From contig NZ_ARQF01000021.1 of the NCBI RefSeq assembly GCF_000384815.1, positions 496,001 to 560,000 on the forward strand: a DNA stretch of 64,000 bases. The letters are read 5' to 3'. Positions 26,005 through 35,398 of the stretch are shown here, piece after piece. Below the pieces are notes generated by a model, which was not told the origin of the DNA, made no database searches, and was given only the letters and a program-made list of their open reading frames with translations. The position numbers and the translations under genes were made by a program. The DNA is from Halodesulfovibrio aestuarii DSM 17919 = ATCC 29578 (GTDB taxonomy: Bacteria > Desulfobacterota > Desulfovibrionia > Desulfovibrionales > Desulfovibrionaceae). How positions within the stretch are numbered: position 1 is the first letter of the stretch; each line of letters opens with the position of its first letter.

Positions 26005-26526
26005 GTGCGGTTCTGGGAATCATTTAAACGAGCTATACGATATAATTACTTACGAGTAATGCGTTTGAAGGTTTCAACGCATTCTGTTGCGTTGGGTGTG
26101 GCCGCTGGTGTCTTTACGGGGTGCCTGCCTATTCTTCCGTTCCAAACGGTCGTGGCTGTTGCGTTGGCCTTTGTGCTGCGATGCAGTAAAATTGCAGCAG
26201 CTGCTGGAACATGGATTTCCAATCCGTTGAACTGGGTGCCTTTTTATACAGCGTGTTTTATTATTGGGAACTTGATTATTCCAATTGATGTAACGTTTGA
26301 TCCTCACCATATGGAGTTGAAAGAACTTTTCGCACAAGGCGGCGGGATTGTTGTCGTTATGATGGCTGGCGGACTGGCAATGGCAATACCATGCTCCATT
26401 TTGTCATACATTATTACGTTTAGGGCCGTTGCACGTTTCCGCCAACGCCGCATGATACGACTTATAAATAAATATAAGAGTAAGCATGGAGGCCAGAGCA
26501 GCAATGATCAAACCTTGGACCGTTGA
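26005..26526 (+). CDS. DUF2062 membrane protein
   Basis: About 173 residues with a cationic amphipathic start and three or four membrane segments. The signature STHSVALGVAAGVFTGCLPI near residue 25 and the segment WISNPLNWVPFY are typical of DUF2062 proteins, which have no settled function. A GTG at 26005 with GAGGAG 6 bases upstream is preferred over the TTG three bases before it. The gene follows EF-G by 23 bases and overlaps otsB by 23 bases, so it probably belongs to the same transcript. Confidence 0.85.
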   Translation: MRFWESFKRAIRYNYLRVMRLKVSTHSVALGVAAGVFTGCLPILPFQTVVAVALAFVLRCSKIAAAAGTWISNPLNWVPFYTACFIIGNLIIPIDVTFDPHHMELKELFAQGGGIVVVMMAGGLAMAIPCSILSYIITFRAVARFRQRRMIRLINKYKSKHGGQSSNDQTLDR

Positions 26527-27298
26527 ACAGCAAGCTGATTTTGGACAAAAACTGGCAGCCTGCCGCAGAGCTGTTCTCTTTCTTGACTATGACGGCACAT
26601 TGGCGCCGTTAGTTCCAGACCGTCATAACGCCCGCCCATTTCCCGGTGTTCGTGAGGCGCTGGAACGGTTGTTGGTTATTAAGCATTGTCGTACAGTACT
26701 TGTCAGTGGTCGTCCGGTGAAAGAGCTTCAGCCTCTGTTGCAAAGCCGTTTACCCTTTGAGGCATGGGGCTCTCATGGTGGTGAGCACCTGCGGGTATCT
26801 GGGCAGCTGGATTTGGTGTCTATTCCCGAAAAAGCCCGTGAGGGGCTTCGCATTGCTGCTGAAAGGGTAGCAGTTTTATTGGGTGACCATGCCATTGAAT
26901 GCAAACCCAACAGTGTCGCTGCACATGTGAGCAGTATCAATGCGGAACTGATTCCGCAGTATATAATCGATCTTGAAGAGTTGTTGGAACCTATTGCAGA
27001 AAATTTCGGACTGGAGCTTCTGGATTTCCATGAAGGAGTGGAAGTGCGTGTCCCGGGAATTAATAAATCTCGAGCTATTCATTCTGTCCTTTCAGAGGAG
27101 CCTAAAGATGCTGTTGTTGCATATATTGGTGACGATGTGACAGATGAAGATGCATTCCGTGCTTTGGGAGAACAAAGCTATACTATTCTGATAGGACGGG
27201 AGAAACGCTCATCTGCGGCTAGATGGTTGTTGTCCGAGAAGTCTGATGGTCTTCATATCGTTGAATTTTTGAATGCAACCGCGTCTGCTCTTTCATAA
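26504..27298 (+). CDS. otsB: Trehalose-6-phosphate phosphatase OtsB
   Basis: About 264 residues of the HAD superfamily. Motif 1 with the nucleophile Asp is LFLDYDGTLAP near residue 25; motif 2 is VLVSGRP; the last acidic motif is YIGDDVTDEDAF near 205. It removes phosphate from trehalose-6-phosphate to give the compatible solute trehalose. The ATG at 26504 is chosen because the earlier in-frame ATG (26486) contains the GGAGG ribosome site. It precedes otsA, but a strong terminator stands between them, so the synthase may need its own promoter. Confidence 0.95.
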   Translation: MIKPWTVEQQADFGQKLAACRRAVLFLDYDGTLAPLVPDRHNARPFPGVREALERLLVIKHCRTVLVSGRPVKELQPLLQSRLPFEAWGSHGGEHLRVSGQLDLVSIPEKAREGLRIAAERVAVLLGDHAIECKPNSVAAHVSSINAELIPQYIIDLEELLEPIAENFGLELLDFHEGVEVRVPGINKSRAIHSVLSEEPKDAVVAYIGDDVTDEDAFRALGEQSYTILIGREKRSSAARWLLSEKSDGLHIVEFLNATASALS

Positions 27299-27317
27299 CT
27301 AACGTACTTTGATGTTC

Positions 27318-27354
27318 CGCCCCGCACTGGCAAATGCAGTGCGGGGCTTTTTTT
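27318..27354 (+). terminator. Terminator between otsB and otsA
   Basis: GCCCCGCACTG pairs with CAGTGCGGGGC around a 7-base loop and is followed by T7. It separates the two trehalose genes into different transcripts. Confidence 0.92.
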
Positions 27355-27441
27355 ATCTCATCATGTTTCTTGGGAACTCTCATTGTCTCATCAGGGTAAG
27401 CTGGGTATTCTTATAGGCTGAACAATTTGTAAGGAGTTCCC

Positions 27442-28872
27442 ATGCCCAAAGCTATTGGAGAAGACCAGGGTGTTATTGTCGTTTCAAACAGGTTACCCGT
27501 TTCACTGGAGTGTGATGGGGGGATATGTCATTCTTCGCCTGTCTCAGGTGGATTGGTAACGGCATTGTCGCCTGTGCTTACTGCGAGTAAGGGGGTATGG
27601 ATTGGCTGGGCCGGCGCACCGGACGTTGAGGGGGTTGATGCTGCCTTGCGTCTTTTTTCAGAGGATACAGGGTACACACTGCGACAGGTTGGGTTGACAT
27701 CAGAGCAGATTGAGAACTTTTATTTTGGATTTACTAACCAGATTATTTGGCCGTTGTTTCATGCCTCTAATTTTGAGTGCAATTTTAACCCTGAATACTG
27801 GCGGGCATATTTAGATGTGAATGCGTTGTTTGCATTTCGCACTGTCGAAAGTGGTGATGAAGACGACTATGTCTGGGTGCATGACTATCATTTGATGCAT
27901 GTCGCAAAATATATGCGTGAAGCAGGTGACTGCAGGCGCACTGGCTTTTTTCTTCATATACCGTTTCCCAGTGTGGATTGTTTTAAGCGGCTACCATGGC
28001 GTGCTGAATTGTTGGAGGCACTTCTTGAGTATGATCAAATTGGTCTTCAAACCTTGCACGACAGGCGCAACTTCATTCGGGCTGTTTCTGCTTTGTTACC
28101 GCATGTTACCGTATCCGGCCGAGGGCAGGTTGTACGTGCTAAAATTGGTTCACGCACTGTGAAGATCGGTGCCTTTCCTATTAGCATTGATTATAAAAAA
28201 TTTTATAAGACGGCTCGGTCAGCCAGTGTTCGTAAGAGTGCACAGCAGGTACATAAGGCGTTGCCGAGCAGTCAGGTTATTTTGGGAATAGACCGTCTTG
28301 ACTATACGAAGGGGATACCACATCGCCTTAGAGCAATGCACCAATTGTTGACTGACCATCCAGAAATTCAGGGTAAACTTAGTTTACTACAGGTTGTTGT
28401 TCCAAGCAGGGCAGCTATCCCGATGTATGCAGAGTTAAAAAAAGAAATTGAAAGACTGGTCGGACAGATTAACGGTGAGTTCTCAGTGCCGGGCTATGTT
28501 CCGATTCATTATCAATATAGAAATTTGTCTTTTGACGAATTGATTGCGTACTATCGCGCTTGCAGTATTGCTCTGGTGACGCCGCTTCGTGACGGGATGA
28601 ATCTTGTTGCCAAAGAATACTGTGCCGCCAATGTGGAGCGTACGGGAGTACTGGTGCTCAGTGAGTTTGCCGGTGCTGCCGCACAGCTTAGAAATGGGGC
28701 TATACTGGTGAATCCTTTTGATGTAGAAGGTGTTGCTGCTGCTATTCATCAGGCATATACGATGGAGAAAAAGATGCGGCAAAGACGAATGGACAGAATG
28801 CGGGAATCAATCCGCAAAAACGACATTTTTAAATGGGTAGACAGCTTTTTTGCATCTGCTTTTGCAAAGTAG
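27442..28872 (+). CDS. otsA: Trehalose-6-phosphate synthase OtsA
   Basis: 476 residues, glycosyltransferase family 20, GT-B fold. It joins UDP-glucose (or another NDP-glucose) and glucose-6-phosphate. Signatures are VSNRLPVSL at 13-21, [23 protein letters not shown] near 145, [17 protein letters not shown] near 285 and [13 protein letters not shown] near 380. AAGGAG lies 6 bases before the ATG. It works with OtsB; trehalose is a common osmoprotectant in salt-adapted bacteria. rsmA begins 24 bases later on the same strand with no terminator between. Confidence 0.96.
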   Translation: MPKAIGEDQGVIVVSNRLPVSLECDGGICHSSPVSGGLVTALSPVLTASKGVWIGWAGAPDVEGVDAALRLFSEDTGYTLRQVGLTSEQIENFYFGFTNQIIWPLFHASNFECNFNPEYWRAYLDVNALFAFRTVESGDEDDYVWVHDYHLMHVAKYMREAGDCRRTGFFLHIPFPSVDCFKRLPWRAELLEALLEYDQIGLQTLHDRRNFIRAVSALLPHVTVSGRGQVVRAKIGSRTVKIGAFPISIDYKKFYKTARSASVRKSAQQVHKALPSSQVILGIDRLDYTKGIPHRLRAMHQLLTDHPEIQGKLSLLQVVVPSRAAIPMYAELKKEIERLVGQINGEFSVPGYVPIHYQYRNLSFDELIAYYRACSIALVTPLRDGMNLVAKEYCAANVERTGVLVLSEFAGAAAQLRNGAILVNPFDVEGVAAAIHQAYTMEKKMRQRRMDRMRESIRKNDIFKWVDSFFASAFAK

Positions 28873-28896
28873 CGCTGCCTGTCTGGATATACACTC

Positions 28897-29715
28897 ATGG
28901 CATTGGATATTAAGCAAGGACCTCGCGCAAAAAAGAGTTTGGGGCAGAACTTTTTGCAGGATAAAAATACGGCTAACCGTATTGTTGATGCGCTTCACAT
29001 AGAAGCAGAAGACTATGTTATTGAAATTGGCCCGGGCCCGGGTGCGCTGACACATCTTATTCATGACCGTAAACCGGCATGGTTCACGATTCTTGAAAAA
29101 GATCACCATTGGGCACACGAGCATAAGCGCCAACCGCCTGCCGGTAATCCTGCGTTGCAGGTTGTGCTTACAGATGCCTTGTTGTTTCCGTGGGAGAACT
29201 TAACTCCTGAAAAGCCGTGGAAGGTTATTGGTAATCTGCCTTACAATGTTGCTTCTCCACTTATGTGGGATATTTTAAGTAAGGCTTCCGGCTTAAGACG
29301 TGCTGTTTTTATGATTCAAAAAGAAGTAGGGGACAGAATTGTTGCTACCCCTTCTTCCAAACAGTATGGGGCATTGTCTGTTTGGTTACAGAGTTTTTGT
29401 AAGCCAAGACGGGAGTTTATCGTTCCTCCGGGGGTGTTTATTCCGCGTCCCAAGGTGGATTCTGCTGTTTTGAGTTTTGTGCCGACTCCTGCCGAAGAAC
29501 GTGATTTTGACCCAGAAGCTCTTTCTTGGTTACTTAAAGTGACTTTTCAACAGCGTCGAAAGCAATTGCAGAAGATTTTAAAGGGTTGTGTAGCTTCAGG
29601 TGCTGAAAAAGCCCTTGAAAATGCCGGCGTGCAAGGATCTGCAAGGCCTGAGACGCTTACAACTCGTCAGTTTCAATTGCTGGCAGATGGTTTGAAAAGC
29701 TGCCCAAAAAAGTAG
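28897..29715 (+). CDS. rsmA: 16S rRNA dimethyladenosine transferase RsmA (KsgA)
   Basis: 272 residues. It dimethylates the two adjacent adenosines near the 3' end of 16S rRNA during late 30S assembly. The S-adenosylmethionine site is seen as KKSLGQNFLQD at 12-22, VIEIGPGPGALT near 44 and the catalytic NLPYNVASPL near 110. The C-terminal helical part with FQQRRKQLQKIL is also characteristic. The ribosome site is weak. It follows otsA by 24 bases. Confidence 0.96.
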   Translation: MALDIKQGPRAKKSLGQNFLQDKNTANRIVDALHIEAEDYVIEIGPGPGALTHLIHDRKPAWFTILEKDHHWAHEHKRQPPAGNPALQVVLTDALLFPWENLTPEKPWKVIGNLPYNVASPLMWDILSKASGLRRAVFMIQKEVGDRIVATPSSKQYGALSVWLQSFCKPRREFIVPPGVFIPRPKVDSAVLSFVPTPAEERDFDPEALSWLLKVTFQQRRKQLQKILKGCVASGAEKALENAGVQGSARPETLTTRQFQLLADGLKSCPKK

Positions 29716-29888
29716 GAAAGCCCTGTTTTCAAGGCTTTAAGAGCGTATAAACCGTTGCATATGCTGCATTCATCTGGTATCGACTAACAAGTTTGGGCTT
29801 ATATCTCAACTAACAGTAATATTTTTGTAGCTAGAGTGTGTGCGCTTTGGCAAAATGTATTGCAATTCCCAGAGAGGAGGACGTGGCC

Positions 29889-30161
29889 GTGACCAAGGCG
29901 GAACTCGTAGAACGAATTGCTGAGAAAGCAAATCTTACTAAAGCAAATGCAGAACGCTCCCTGAACGCATTTCTTGAATCTGTGCAGGATGTTCTTGTGG
30001 CTGAAGGTAAACTGACTTTGACCGGTTTTGGCACTTTCGTTGTTGAAGAGCGTAAAGAACGCTTGGGACGCAACCCGCAGAGCGGTGAGCCAATTATCAT
30101 TCCAGAAACTAAAGTAGTTAAATTCCGCCCGGGAAAACTGCTTAAAGAAGCTGTTAAGTAG
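29889..30161 (+). CDS. hup: DNA-binding protein HU
   Basis: 90 residues. The N-terminal helix reads [17 protein letters not shown] and the DNA-binding arm contains [22 protein letters not shown] bends and compacts DNA as a dimer. The GTG at 29889 has GGAGG 8 bases upstream; a GTG six bases earlier (29883) is only 2 bases from it and is less likely. The gap 29716-29888 carries the promoter; no other gene is seen there. A small membrane-protein gene follows after 12 bases. Confidence 0.95.
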   Translation: MTKAELVERIAEKANLTKANAERSLNAFLESVQDVLVAEGKLTLTGFGTFVVEERKERLGRNPQSGEPIIIPETKVVKFRPGKLLKEAVK

Positions 30162-30173
30162 TAGGAGACCGTT

Positions 30174-30356
30174 ATGCTGCATGGCGAAACTCTGCACAGT
30201 GCATTGCCTCAGGATATTCCTTGGTGGATGCCTGACCACTTCGTATTCTTCGGAGCACTCTACGCTGTTCTGTTCGTAATTCTTGGTGGACTGGGTTACG
30301 TAATTCTTAAGTCCGCTCTTCATGCTAGACATGAAAGTTCCGGACACAGTCACTAA
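30174..30356 (+). CDS. Small single-pass membrane protein
   Basis: 60 residues: a short N-terminal part with IPWWMPDHF, one strong membrane helix (about 24-46) and a His-rich tail (HARHESSGHSH). AGGAG lies 6 bases before the ATG and a strong terminator follows the stop, so it is a real gene co-transcribed with hup. The His-rich tail could bind metal, which is speculation. I recognise no family; small subunits of respiratory complexes can look like this, but no such complex is encoded nearby. Confidence 0.75.
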   Translation: MLHGETLHSALPQDIPWWMPDHFVFFGALYAVLFVILGGLGYVILKSALHARHESSGHSH

Positions 30357-30368
30357 TTTTTCGTTTGT

Positions 30369-30402
30369 TAAAAAAAGCCTACTGTTCTCAGTAGGCTTTT
30401 TT
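30369..30402 (+). terminator. Terminator after the hup transcript
   Basis: AAAAAAGCCTACTG pairs with CAGTAGGCTTTTTT around four bases and ends in a T run. The A-run on its 5' side lets it act in both directions. Confidence 0.92.
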
Positions 30403-30426
30403 TATGTGTAATATGTAAAAAATAAC

Positions 30427-30455
30427 TTGCAAAAAAACAAATCAGGCCGTAAATT
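30427..30455 (+). promoter_or_regulatory. Possible sigma-70 promoter of the rpsU cluster
   Basis: TTGCAA (30427-30432) and TAAATT (30450-30455) are 17 bases apart, about 60 bases before rpsU. Each box matches consensus at four of six positions. Confidence 0.4.
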
Positions 30456-30516
30456 ACGCTCTTGTCTTGAGCATGCTTGTGCTTGAGGTATTAAGTAATG
30501 AAGGTGGTGATATTTC

Positions 30517-30720
30517 ATGCCAGGCGTATATCTCGATGATGGTGATTACAACTTCGACATCGCGCTTCGACGCTTTAAAAAGCAGGTAGAAAAGGCAGGC
30601 ATTCTTTCAGAAATGAAAAAACGTCAGCATTTCGAAAAACCTAGCGTAATGCGTAAGAAGAAGAAAGCAGCTGCCCGTAAACGTCTTCTTAAGAAGATGA
30701 GAAAGATGAACCAGTACTAG
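30517..30720 (+). CDS. rpsU: 30S ribosomal protein S21
   Basis: 67 residues, strongly basic, with the S21 pattern [17 protein letters not shown] followed by a Lys/Arg-rich helix ([18 protein letters not shown]). It binds near the platform of the 30S subunit and helps initiation. AAGGTGG precedes the ATG. As in the E. coli macromolecular synthesis operon, rpsU heads a group that includes dnaG and rpoD; here yqeY and mutS2 are inserted. A strong hairpin follows, which could set S21 output above that of the later genes. Confidence 0.96.
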   Translation: MPGVYLDDGDYNFDIALRRFKKQVEKAGILSEMKKRQHFEKPSVMRKKKKAAARKRLLKKMRKMNQY

Positions 30721-30745
30721 TACTGCGTTTACCGCTACGGCGGGT

Positions 30746-30791
30746 GCATCTATAGATGCTTCTTGGCGGGGATTCGTTATCGGATCCCCGC
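30746..30791 (+). terminator. Two hairpins after rpsU (attenuator or processing site)
   Basis: GCATCTATAGATGC (30746-30759) is a perfect palindrome. GCGGGGATTCG and its near-complement CGGATCCCCGC (30766-30791) form an 11-bp stem with a TTAT loop. The T run is poor (ATTATTCT), so partial termination or mRNA processing before yqeY is more likely than a full stop. Confidence 0.6.
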
Positions 30792-30826
30792 ATTATTCTA
30801 TGCAAAAATTACATAAGAGTGACAGC

Positions 30827-31270
30827 ATGAGCCTTATTCAGCAGATCGATAAAGATTACATTACTGCCTATAAAGCCAAGGAGCAAGTTGCACTTGGTGT
30901 ACTGCGTCATCTGAAAACTGCTGCGAAAAACATGCAGATTGACCTCAAGCGTGAACTTAATGATGAGGAAATGCTTGATGTTGTGATGAAGCAGGCGAAA
31001 CAGCGTCAGGACTCTATTGAACAGTTCCGTGCGGCAAATCGTGAAGACCTTGTTGCAGTCGAAGCTGCAGAACTCGAAGTTTTGCAGACTTACTTGCCAA
31101 GCCAGCTTTCCGATGAAGAACTTGAAGAACTTGTTACCAAAACCGTAGAAGAAACCGGTGCAGCCGGTATGAAAGATATGGGTAAGGTAATGAATGCTAT
31201 TATGGCAGAATACAAGGGTCGCGTTGACGGTAAAAAACTGAGCGCATCAGTTCGCGCAAAGCTCGCATAG
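30827..31270 (+). CDS. GatB/YqeY domain protein
   Basis: 147 residues from MSLIQQIDKDYITAYKAK. The family shares its helical domain with the tail of GatB, the tRNA-dependent amidotransferase subunit, and is thought to bind tRNA or nucleic acid; the exact role is not known. Signature segments are LRHLKTAAKN, EQFRAANREDLVAVEAAELE and a C-terminal AEYKGRVDGKKLSASVRAKL. A longer frame from 30800 is possible, but the residues before the chosen start are not conserved-looking. Ribosome site AAGAG is weak. It lies 4 bases before mutS2. Confidence 0.9.
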   Translation: MSLIQQIDKDYITAYKAKEQVALGVLRHLKTAAKNMQIDLKRELNDEEMLDVVMKQAKQRQDSIEQFRAANREDLVAVEAAELEVLQTYLPSQLSDEELEELVTKTVEETGAAGMKDMGKVMNAIMAEYKGRVDGKKLSASVRAKLA

Positions 31271-31274
31271 TTTT

Positions 31275-33575
31275 ATGGAGCAGCGTACTATACACAATTT
31301 AGAGTTCCGTAAGGTGCTTGGGCGCCTTGCGGACTTTGCTGTTTCGGAGGCAGGCGCGAATGCGTGTTTGTCTATTTCTCCTGTGTCTAATTATAATGAT
31401 GCGCAAAAAGAAGCGCAGTTATTTAGGCAAGGACAGGAATGGATGCGTACCGTGACTGTAAAGCTCTCTTCTTTTCCTGATCTTGCAGGAATGTTCCGTT
31501 TTATTGATACCCCGACCGCAGTTCTTGATCTTGATGATCTTTGGGCACTGCGTCAGGTGCTTGTTCAGGCACGGGATCTGCGGGCTTCCATTCGTGTAAG
31601 TACAGAAGAATCACCTTGGCCGCTTTTGTTGGCTATGGTGGATAAATTTCCTTGGCCGGAGCAGTGTGCTTCCGGTCTTTCCCGTTGTGTCGGGGATGAT
31701 GGTCTCATCCGTGATAACAGTACCCCTGAGCTTTTGCTAATACGTCAGGAGATTCGAAGAATCCACCAGACTTGTACTCGTAAAGCTAAGGATTTTGTTA
31801 ATTCACACGGCATCCTTCAATATCTTCAGGATGAGTACATTACACTTGCAAATGATCGTTATGTGCTGCCGCTAAAAAGTAACTTTAAGGGCAGAGTGCA
31901 AGGTATCATCCATGACTATTCTCAGACTGGTGAAACCTGTTATTTCGAGCCGATGTTCCTTGTTGATCTCAACAATGAGCTTGCGGAACTGAAAAAGCAG
32001 GAGCGCGAAGAAGAGCATAGAGTCCTTGAGTTCCTGACAGGTCTCGTCCGCGCCAACTATGGTGCATTACACGGCGTGTATGATCTGATGGTTCATGTGG
32101 ATGTTCTGCTCGCAAAGTGTGCTTTAGCTTCCAAATTTAATGGTGTCGCACTGGACTTTAGTAATGAAGGGAATCTGCATCTTGTTGATGCACTGCATCC
32201 ATTGCTTGCCCTCGCTGAAGGTGGAGCGCTTCCTGTAACTCTTGAGCTTCAGAAAGACCAGTTTGCCCTGCTTATAAGCGGTGGAAACGCAGGTGGTAAG
32301 ACGGTATGTCTTAAAACTATCGGGCTTATTGCTATCATGGCAATGAGCGGCTTGCCTGTTCCTGTGAAAGAAGGCAGCTCCATTCCATTCTGGAAAAATA
32401 TTTTTGCTTTTATCGGCGATGAACAAAGTCTTGAAGAAAATGTATCTACGTTTACAGCTCAGATTGCGAATTTAGGTGCTATCTGGGATGCCGCAGACGA
32501 CAGCACCCTTGTTATTCTTGATGAATTTGGTGCAGGGACTGATCCGGCACAGGGTGCGGCGCTTGCTCAGGCTGTTATCGACGAGCTGCTCGACCGTGGA
32601 GCGTATGTGTGCGCGGCAACACATTTTCCTGCGTTAAAGGCATACGCACTTTCGAACGATAAGGTTCGTGCGGCGTCTGTTCTTTTTGACCCAAGTACAA
32701 AGAAGCCTTTGTATCGTCTTGCTTATGACCAGGTGGGTGCGTCTCAGGCTCTTGATGTTGCGCGTGAACACGGTATGCCGGATTATGTGCTGCGTCGTGC
32801 AGAACAATACTTGCTCATGGACGGAGAAGATACTTCTGCGCTTATTGATCGTCTTAATACCTTGGCTGTTGAACGAGAACGCGAGGTTGCCAAGCTTGAT
32901 ACAGAGCGTCAGCGTCTTGAAGAACGTCGCAAAAAGCTGAGTACACGGTACGAACGAGAACGTGATAAGTTGTTTGGAGACATTCAAAAAGAAGCACAGA
33001 ATGTTCTTAACGAGCTAAAGAAACAAAAAATTACGCATAAGCAGGCTCTGAAAGAATTGGCAAAAACTCGCCAAAAGCTTGTTGAAGCAGATAAGGCCGG
33101 TCAGCCGACAGTGGAAGCGTTAGCTCCGCAGGAAATTAAGCCGGGTCAGACATTAAAATACAATCCTTGGAAAAAATCAGGGGTTGTAGAAGAAATTGAT
33201 GATAAACGTGGAAAAGTGAAGATTAACCTTTCCGGCGTTGCTATGTGGGTGAATTTACAAGATGTTTCCTTTGCTGAAGAAGAAAATAAAACTGTTCAAG
33301 CCTCGCGTACTACAGTAAAAGCAGAACGTAAAACATCTTTTAGGGTTGACTTACGTGGAAAGCGTGCTGATGTAGCTATAAGTGAACTTGACTCTTTTAT
33401 TGATAAGGCTCTTTTGAGCAATATTGAAGAGCTTGAAGTAGTGCACGGAAAGGGTACAGGCGCATTGCGTCGTGAGATTCATTCTTATCTTAAAAATGCT
33501 CCTGCCGTTGCTTCATTCCGTCTTGCACCTGCCGATCTTGGTGGTGACGGAATGACTATCGTTGAATTACGATAA
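31275..33575 (+). CDS. mutS2: Endonuclease MutS2
   Basis: 766 residues. The MutS-like clamp and ATPase occupy the first two thirds: Walker A SGGNAGGKTVCLKTIG near 336, Walker B LVILDEFGAGTDP near 412, and signature ATHFPALKAY. A long charged coiled coil (about 515-600) follows, and the last 80 residues form the Smr nuclease domain with VDLRGKR and VVHGKGTGALR. The mismatch-recognition domain of MutS is absent, as in all MutS2. The family limits recombination and acts on stalled or collided ribosomes. Stop and dnaG start overlap by one base (TAATG). Confidence 0.95.
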   Translation: MEQRTIHNLEFRKVLGRLADFAVSEAGANACLSISPVSNYNDAQKEAQLFRQGQEWMRTVTVKLSSFPDLAGMFRFIDTPTAVLDLDDLWALRQVLVQARDLRASIRVSTEESPWPLLLAMVDKFPWPEQCASGLSRCVGDDGLIRDNSTPELLLIRQEIRRIHQTCTRKAKDFVNSHGILQYLQDEYITLANDRYVLPLKSNFKGRVQGIIHDYSQTGETCYFEPMFLVDLNNELAELKKQEREEEHRVLEFLTGLVRANYGALHGVYDLMVHVDVLLAKCALASKFNGVALDFSNEGNLHLVDALHPLLALAEGGALPVTLELQKDQFALLISGGNAGGKTVCLKTIGLIAIMAMSGLPVPVKEGSSIPFWKNIFAFIGDEQSLEENVSTFTAQIANLGAIWDAADDSTLVILDEFGAGTDPAQGAALAQAVIDELLDRGAYVCAATHFPALKAYALSNDKVRAASVLFDPSTKKPLYRLAYDQVGASQALDVAREHGMPDYVLRRAEQYLLMDGEDTSALIDRLNTLAVEREREVAKLDTERQRLEERRKKLSTRYERERDKLFGDIQKEAQNVLNELKKQKITHKQALKELAKTRQKLVEADKAGQPTVEALAPQEIKPGQTLKYNPWKKSGVVEEIDDKRGKVKINLSGVAMWVNLQDVSFAEEENKTVQASRTTVKAERKTSFRVDLRGKRADVAISELDSFIDKALLSNIEELEVVHGKGTGALRREIHSYLKNAPAVASFRLAPADLGGDGMTIVELR

Positions 33576-35398
33576 TGTCTTCTGGGTATCGTAACGATTC
33601 TGGATCAGCTATGACAACAAGCGGTTTTTCTGCTGTAAAAGAAATTAAAGCCCGTCTGAATATTGCTGACGTTGCACGTCGCTACATGGAGTTGCGACAT
33701 GCTGGTGGCAGGTGGATGGGGCTTTGCCCTTTTCATCAGGAGAAAACACCATCATTTTCTATTAATGAAGATGAGGGTTTTTATTACTGCTTCGGATGTC
33801 AGGCTGCTGGCGATGTTATTGACTTTTTTTGTAAAGTAAACGGACTAGAGTTTCGGGAAGGACTGCAATTGCTTGCAGAAGAGACCGGAGTTCAACTTAC
33901 TGAATATAAAGCAGACCCGCATGCGAAAGAAGAGCGTGATTTTAAAAGGCAGTGTTATACTATGTATGACATTGCAAAAAATCACTTTCAGCAAAATCTT
34001 TCCAAACATGATGCGCGGGAATGCAGAACGTACATTAAAGGGCGTAAACTTACGCCGGAGATTGTCGAGCGCTTTGAGCTGGGCTGGGCACCTGATTCGT
34101 GGCAATCCCTTTCAGATGCACTTGTTGCAAGGGGGATGACACAGAAGCAGGCTGCTGAGGCTGGTCTTTTGTCACGCAATGACCGTGGTCGGATGTATGA
34201 TCGTTTTCGTGGAAGACTTATCTTCCCGATAAAAAATCTTTCCGGACAAGTTATCGCTTTTGGCGGTAGAATCATTGGAAAAAGTGATCAAGCGAAGTAT
34301 ATCAACAGTAGTGACTCAGTAATCTATAAAAAAGGTGAGCATCTCTACGGACTTTTTCAAGCACGTAGAGCTATTTCTTCGACCCAAAGTGCCTTTTTAA
34401 CAGAAGGGTACATGGATGTACTTACGTTGCATCAGTTTGGTTTTGAAAATGCCTGCGGGGTGCTCGGGACAGCTCTTACTCCCGATCAAGTTAAGCGACT
34501 TGGCGGTTTTTGTTCTTCCGTTGATCTCATTTTTGATGGCGATGAAGCGGGGCGAAAAGCTGCGTTAAAAAGTTGTGAAATGATCCTGACAAAGGGAATG
34601 AAGTGTCGTGTTGTTTTGTTGCCAGACGGAGAAGACATAGACAGTTTTTTACATGAGCGCGGAGTAGAGGCGTTTGAAAGGTTGCTTGCGCAATCTCCGG
34701 ACGGCTTAGCATATTGCACTGCAACTGTAAGTATGTATGCACCACGTGATGTAATGGATTGGACTACCCGTTTTTTAAGCAATATGGAACAACCTGAACT
34801 CTGTTCATTTTATGTGTCCCGTATTGCGTCCGGACTTGGACTGGATGAAATTGAATTACGTCAGCTTGTTGCACCGAAAAAGGCTGTTCAGGCCAGAGCG
34901 GACTCTTCTTTTTCGCAAAGAGGAAAACGCGACAAGTCCGGCAATTGGAGAAAAAGACAGGAGAATACGCAAGGCTCTGCCCCGCGTCCTGTGTTGGCTG
35001 CTTCATTGGAAGAGCGAGTGTTGCAGTTTGTAGTACGGTATCCACATCATATTCCCACGTTGGAACAATATGGCGGAATAGAACTTTTGCAGTCCTTATG
35101 GGCTGAATCGCTCTGGAACAAAATTTCTGCTTACGGCAATGATGCCGTTGAGTACCTTGAAGGTAAAGAAAAAGTATTTTGGATCAAGCACCGTATTGTA
35201 GATGCGGTTGCAATGCAAAAAGAACAGGAAGAATTGAACGACGTCTGTATGTTCCTGGAAAGAACTCGCCGCCAACAGCAAGGGCAATCCCTAGTAGCCG
35301 CAATGCGGCACATCACAGAGGGGGGCGAACAGGATGCAGAGATGGATTTTCTTCTGGCCTTAAAAGAATCCTTGGGGAGGTCCAATGGGGAATATTAA
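33575..35398 (+). CDS. dnaG: DNA primase DnaG
   Basis: 607 residues. The N-terminal zinc ribbon is [13 protein letters not shown] with [11 protein letters not shown] (about residues 50-80); the TOPRIM catalytic core has [15 protein letters not shown] near 275 and [14 protein letters not shown] near 320. The C-terminal part should contact the replicative helicase. It makes RNA primers for replication. Of two candidate starts, 33575 overlaps the mutS2 stop and is coupled to it; an ATG at 33611 gives a chain 12 residues shorter and is equally plausible. It overlaps rpoD by 14 bases. Confidence 0.95.
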   Translation: MSSGYRNDSGSAMTTSGFSAVKEIKARLNIADVARRYMELRHAGGRWMGLCPFHQEKTPSFSINEDEGFYYCFGCQAAGDVIDFFCKVNGLEFREGLQLLAEETGVQLTEYKADPHAKEERDFKRQCYTMYDIAKNHFQQNLSKHDARECRTYIKGRKLTPEIVERFELGWAPDSWQSLSDALVARGMTQKQAAEAGLLSRNDRGRMYDRFRGRLIFPIKNLSGQVIAFGGRIIGKSDQAKYINSSDSVIYKKGEHLYGLFQARRAISSTQSAFLTEGYMDVLTLHQFGFENACGVLGTALTPDQVKRLGGFCSSVDLIFDGDEAGRKAALKSCEMILTKGMKCRVVLLPDGEDIDSFLHERGVEAFERLLAQSPDGLAYCTATVSMYAPRDVMDWTTRFLSNMEQPELCSFYVSRIASGLGLDEIELRQLVAPKKAVQARADSSFSQRGKRDKSGNWRKRQENTQGSAPRPVLAASLEERVLQFVVRYPHHIPTLEQYGGIELLQSLWAESLWNKISAYGNDAVEYLEGKEKVFWIKHRIVDAVAMQKEQEELNDVCMFLERTRRQQQGQSLVAAMRHITEGGEQDAEMDFLLALKESLGRSNGEY

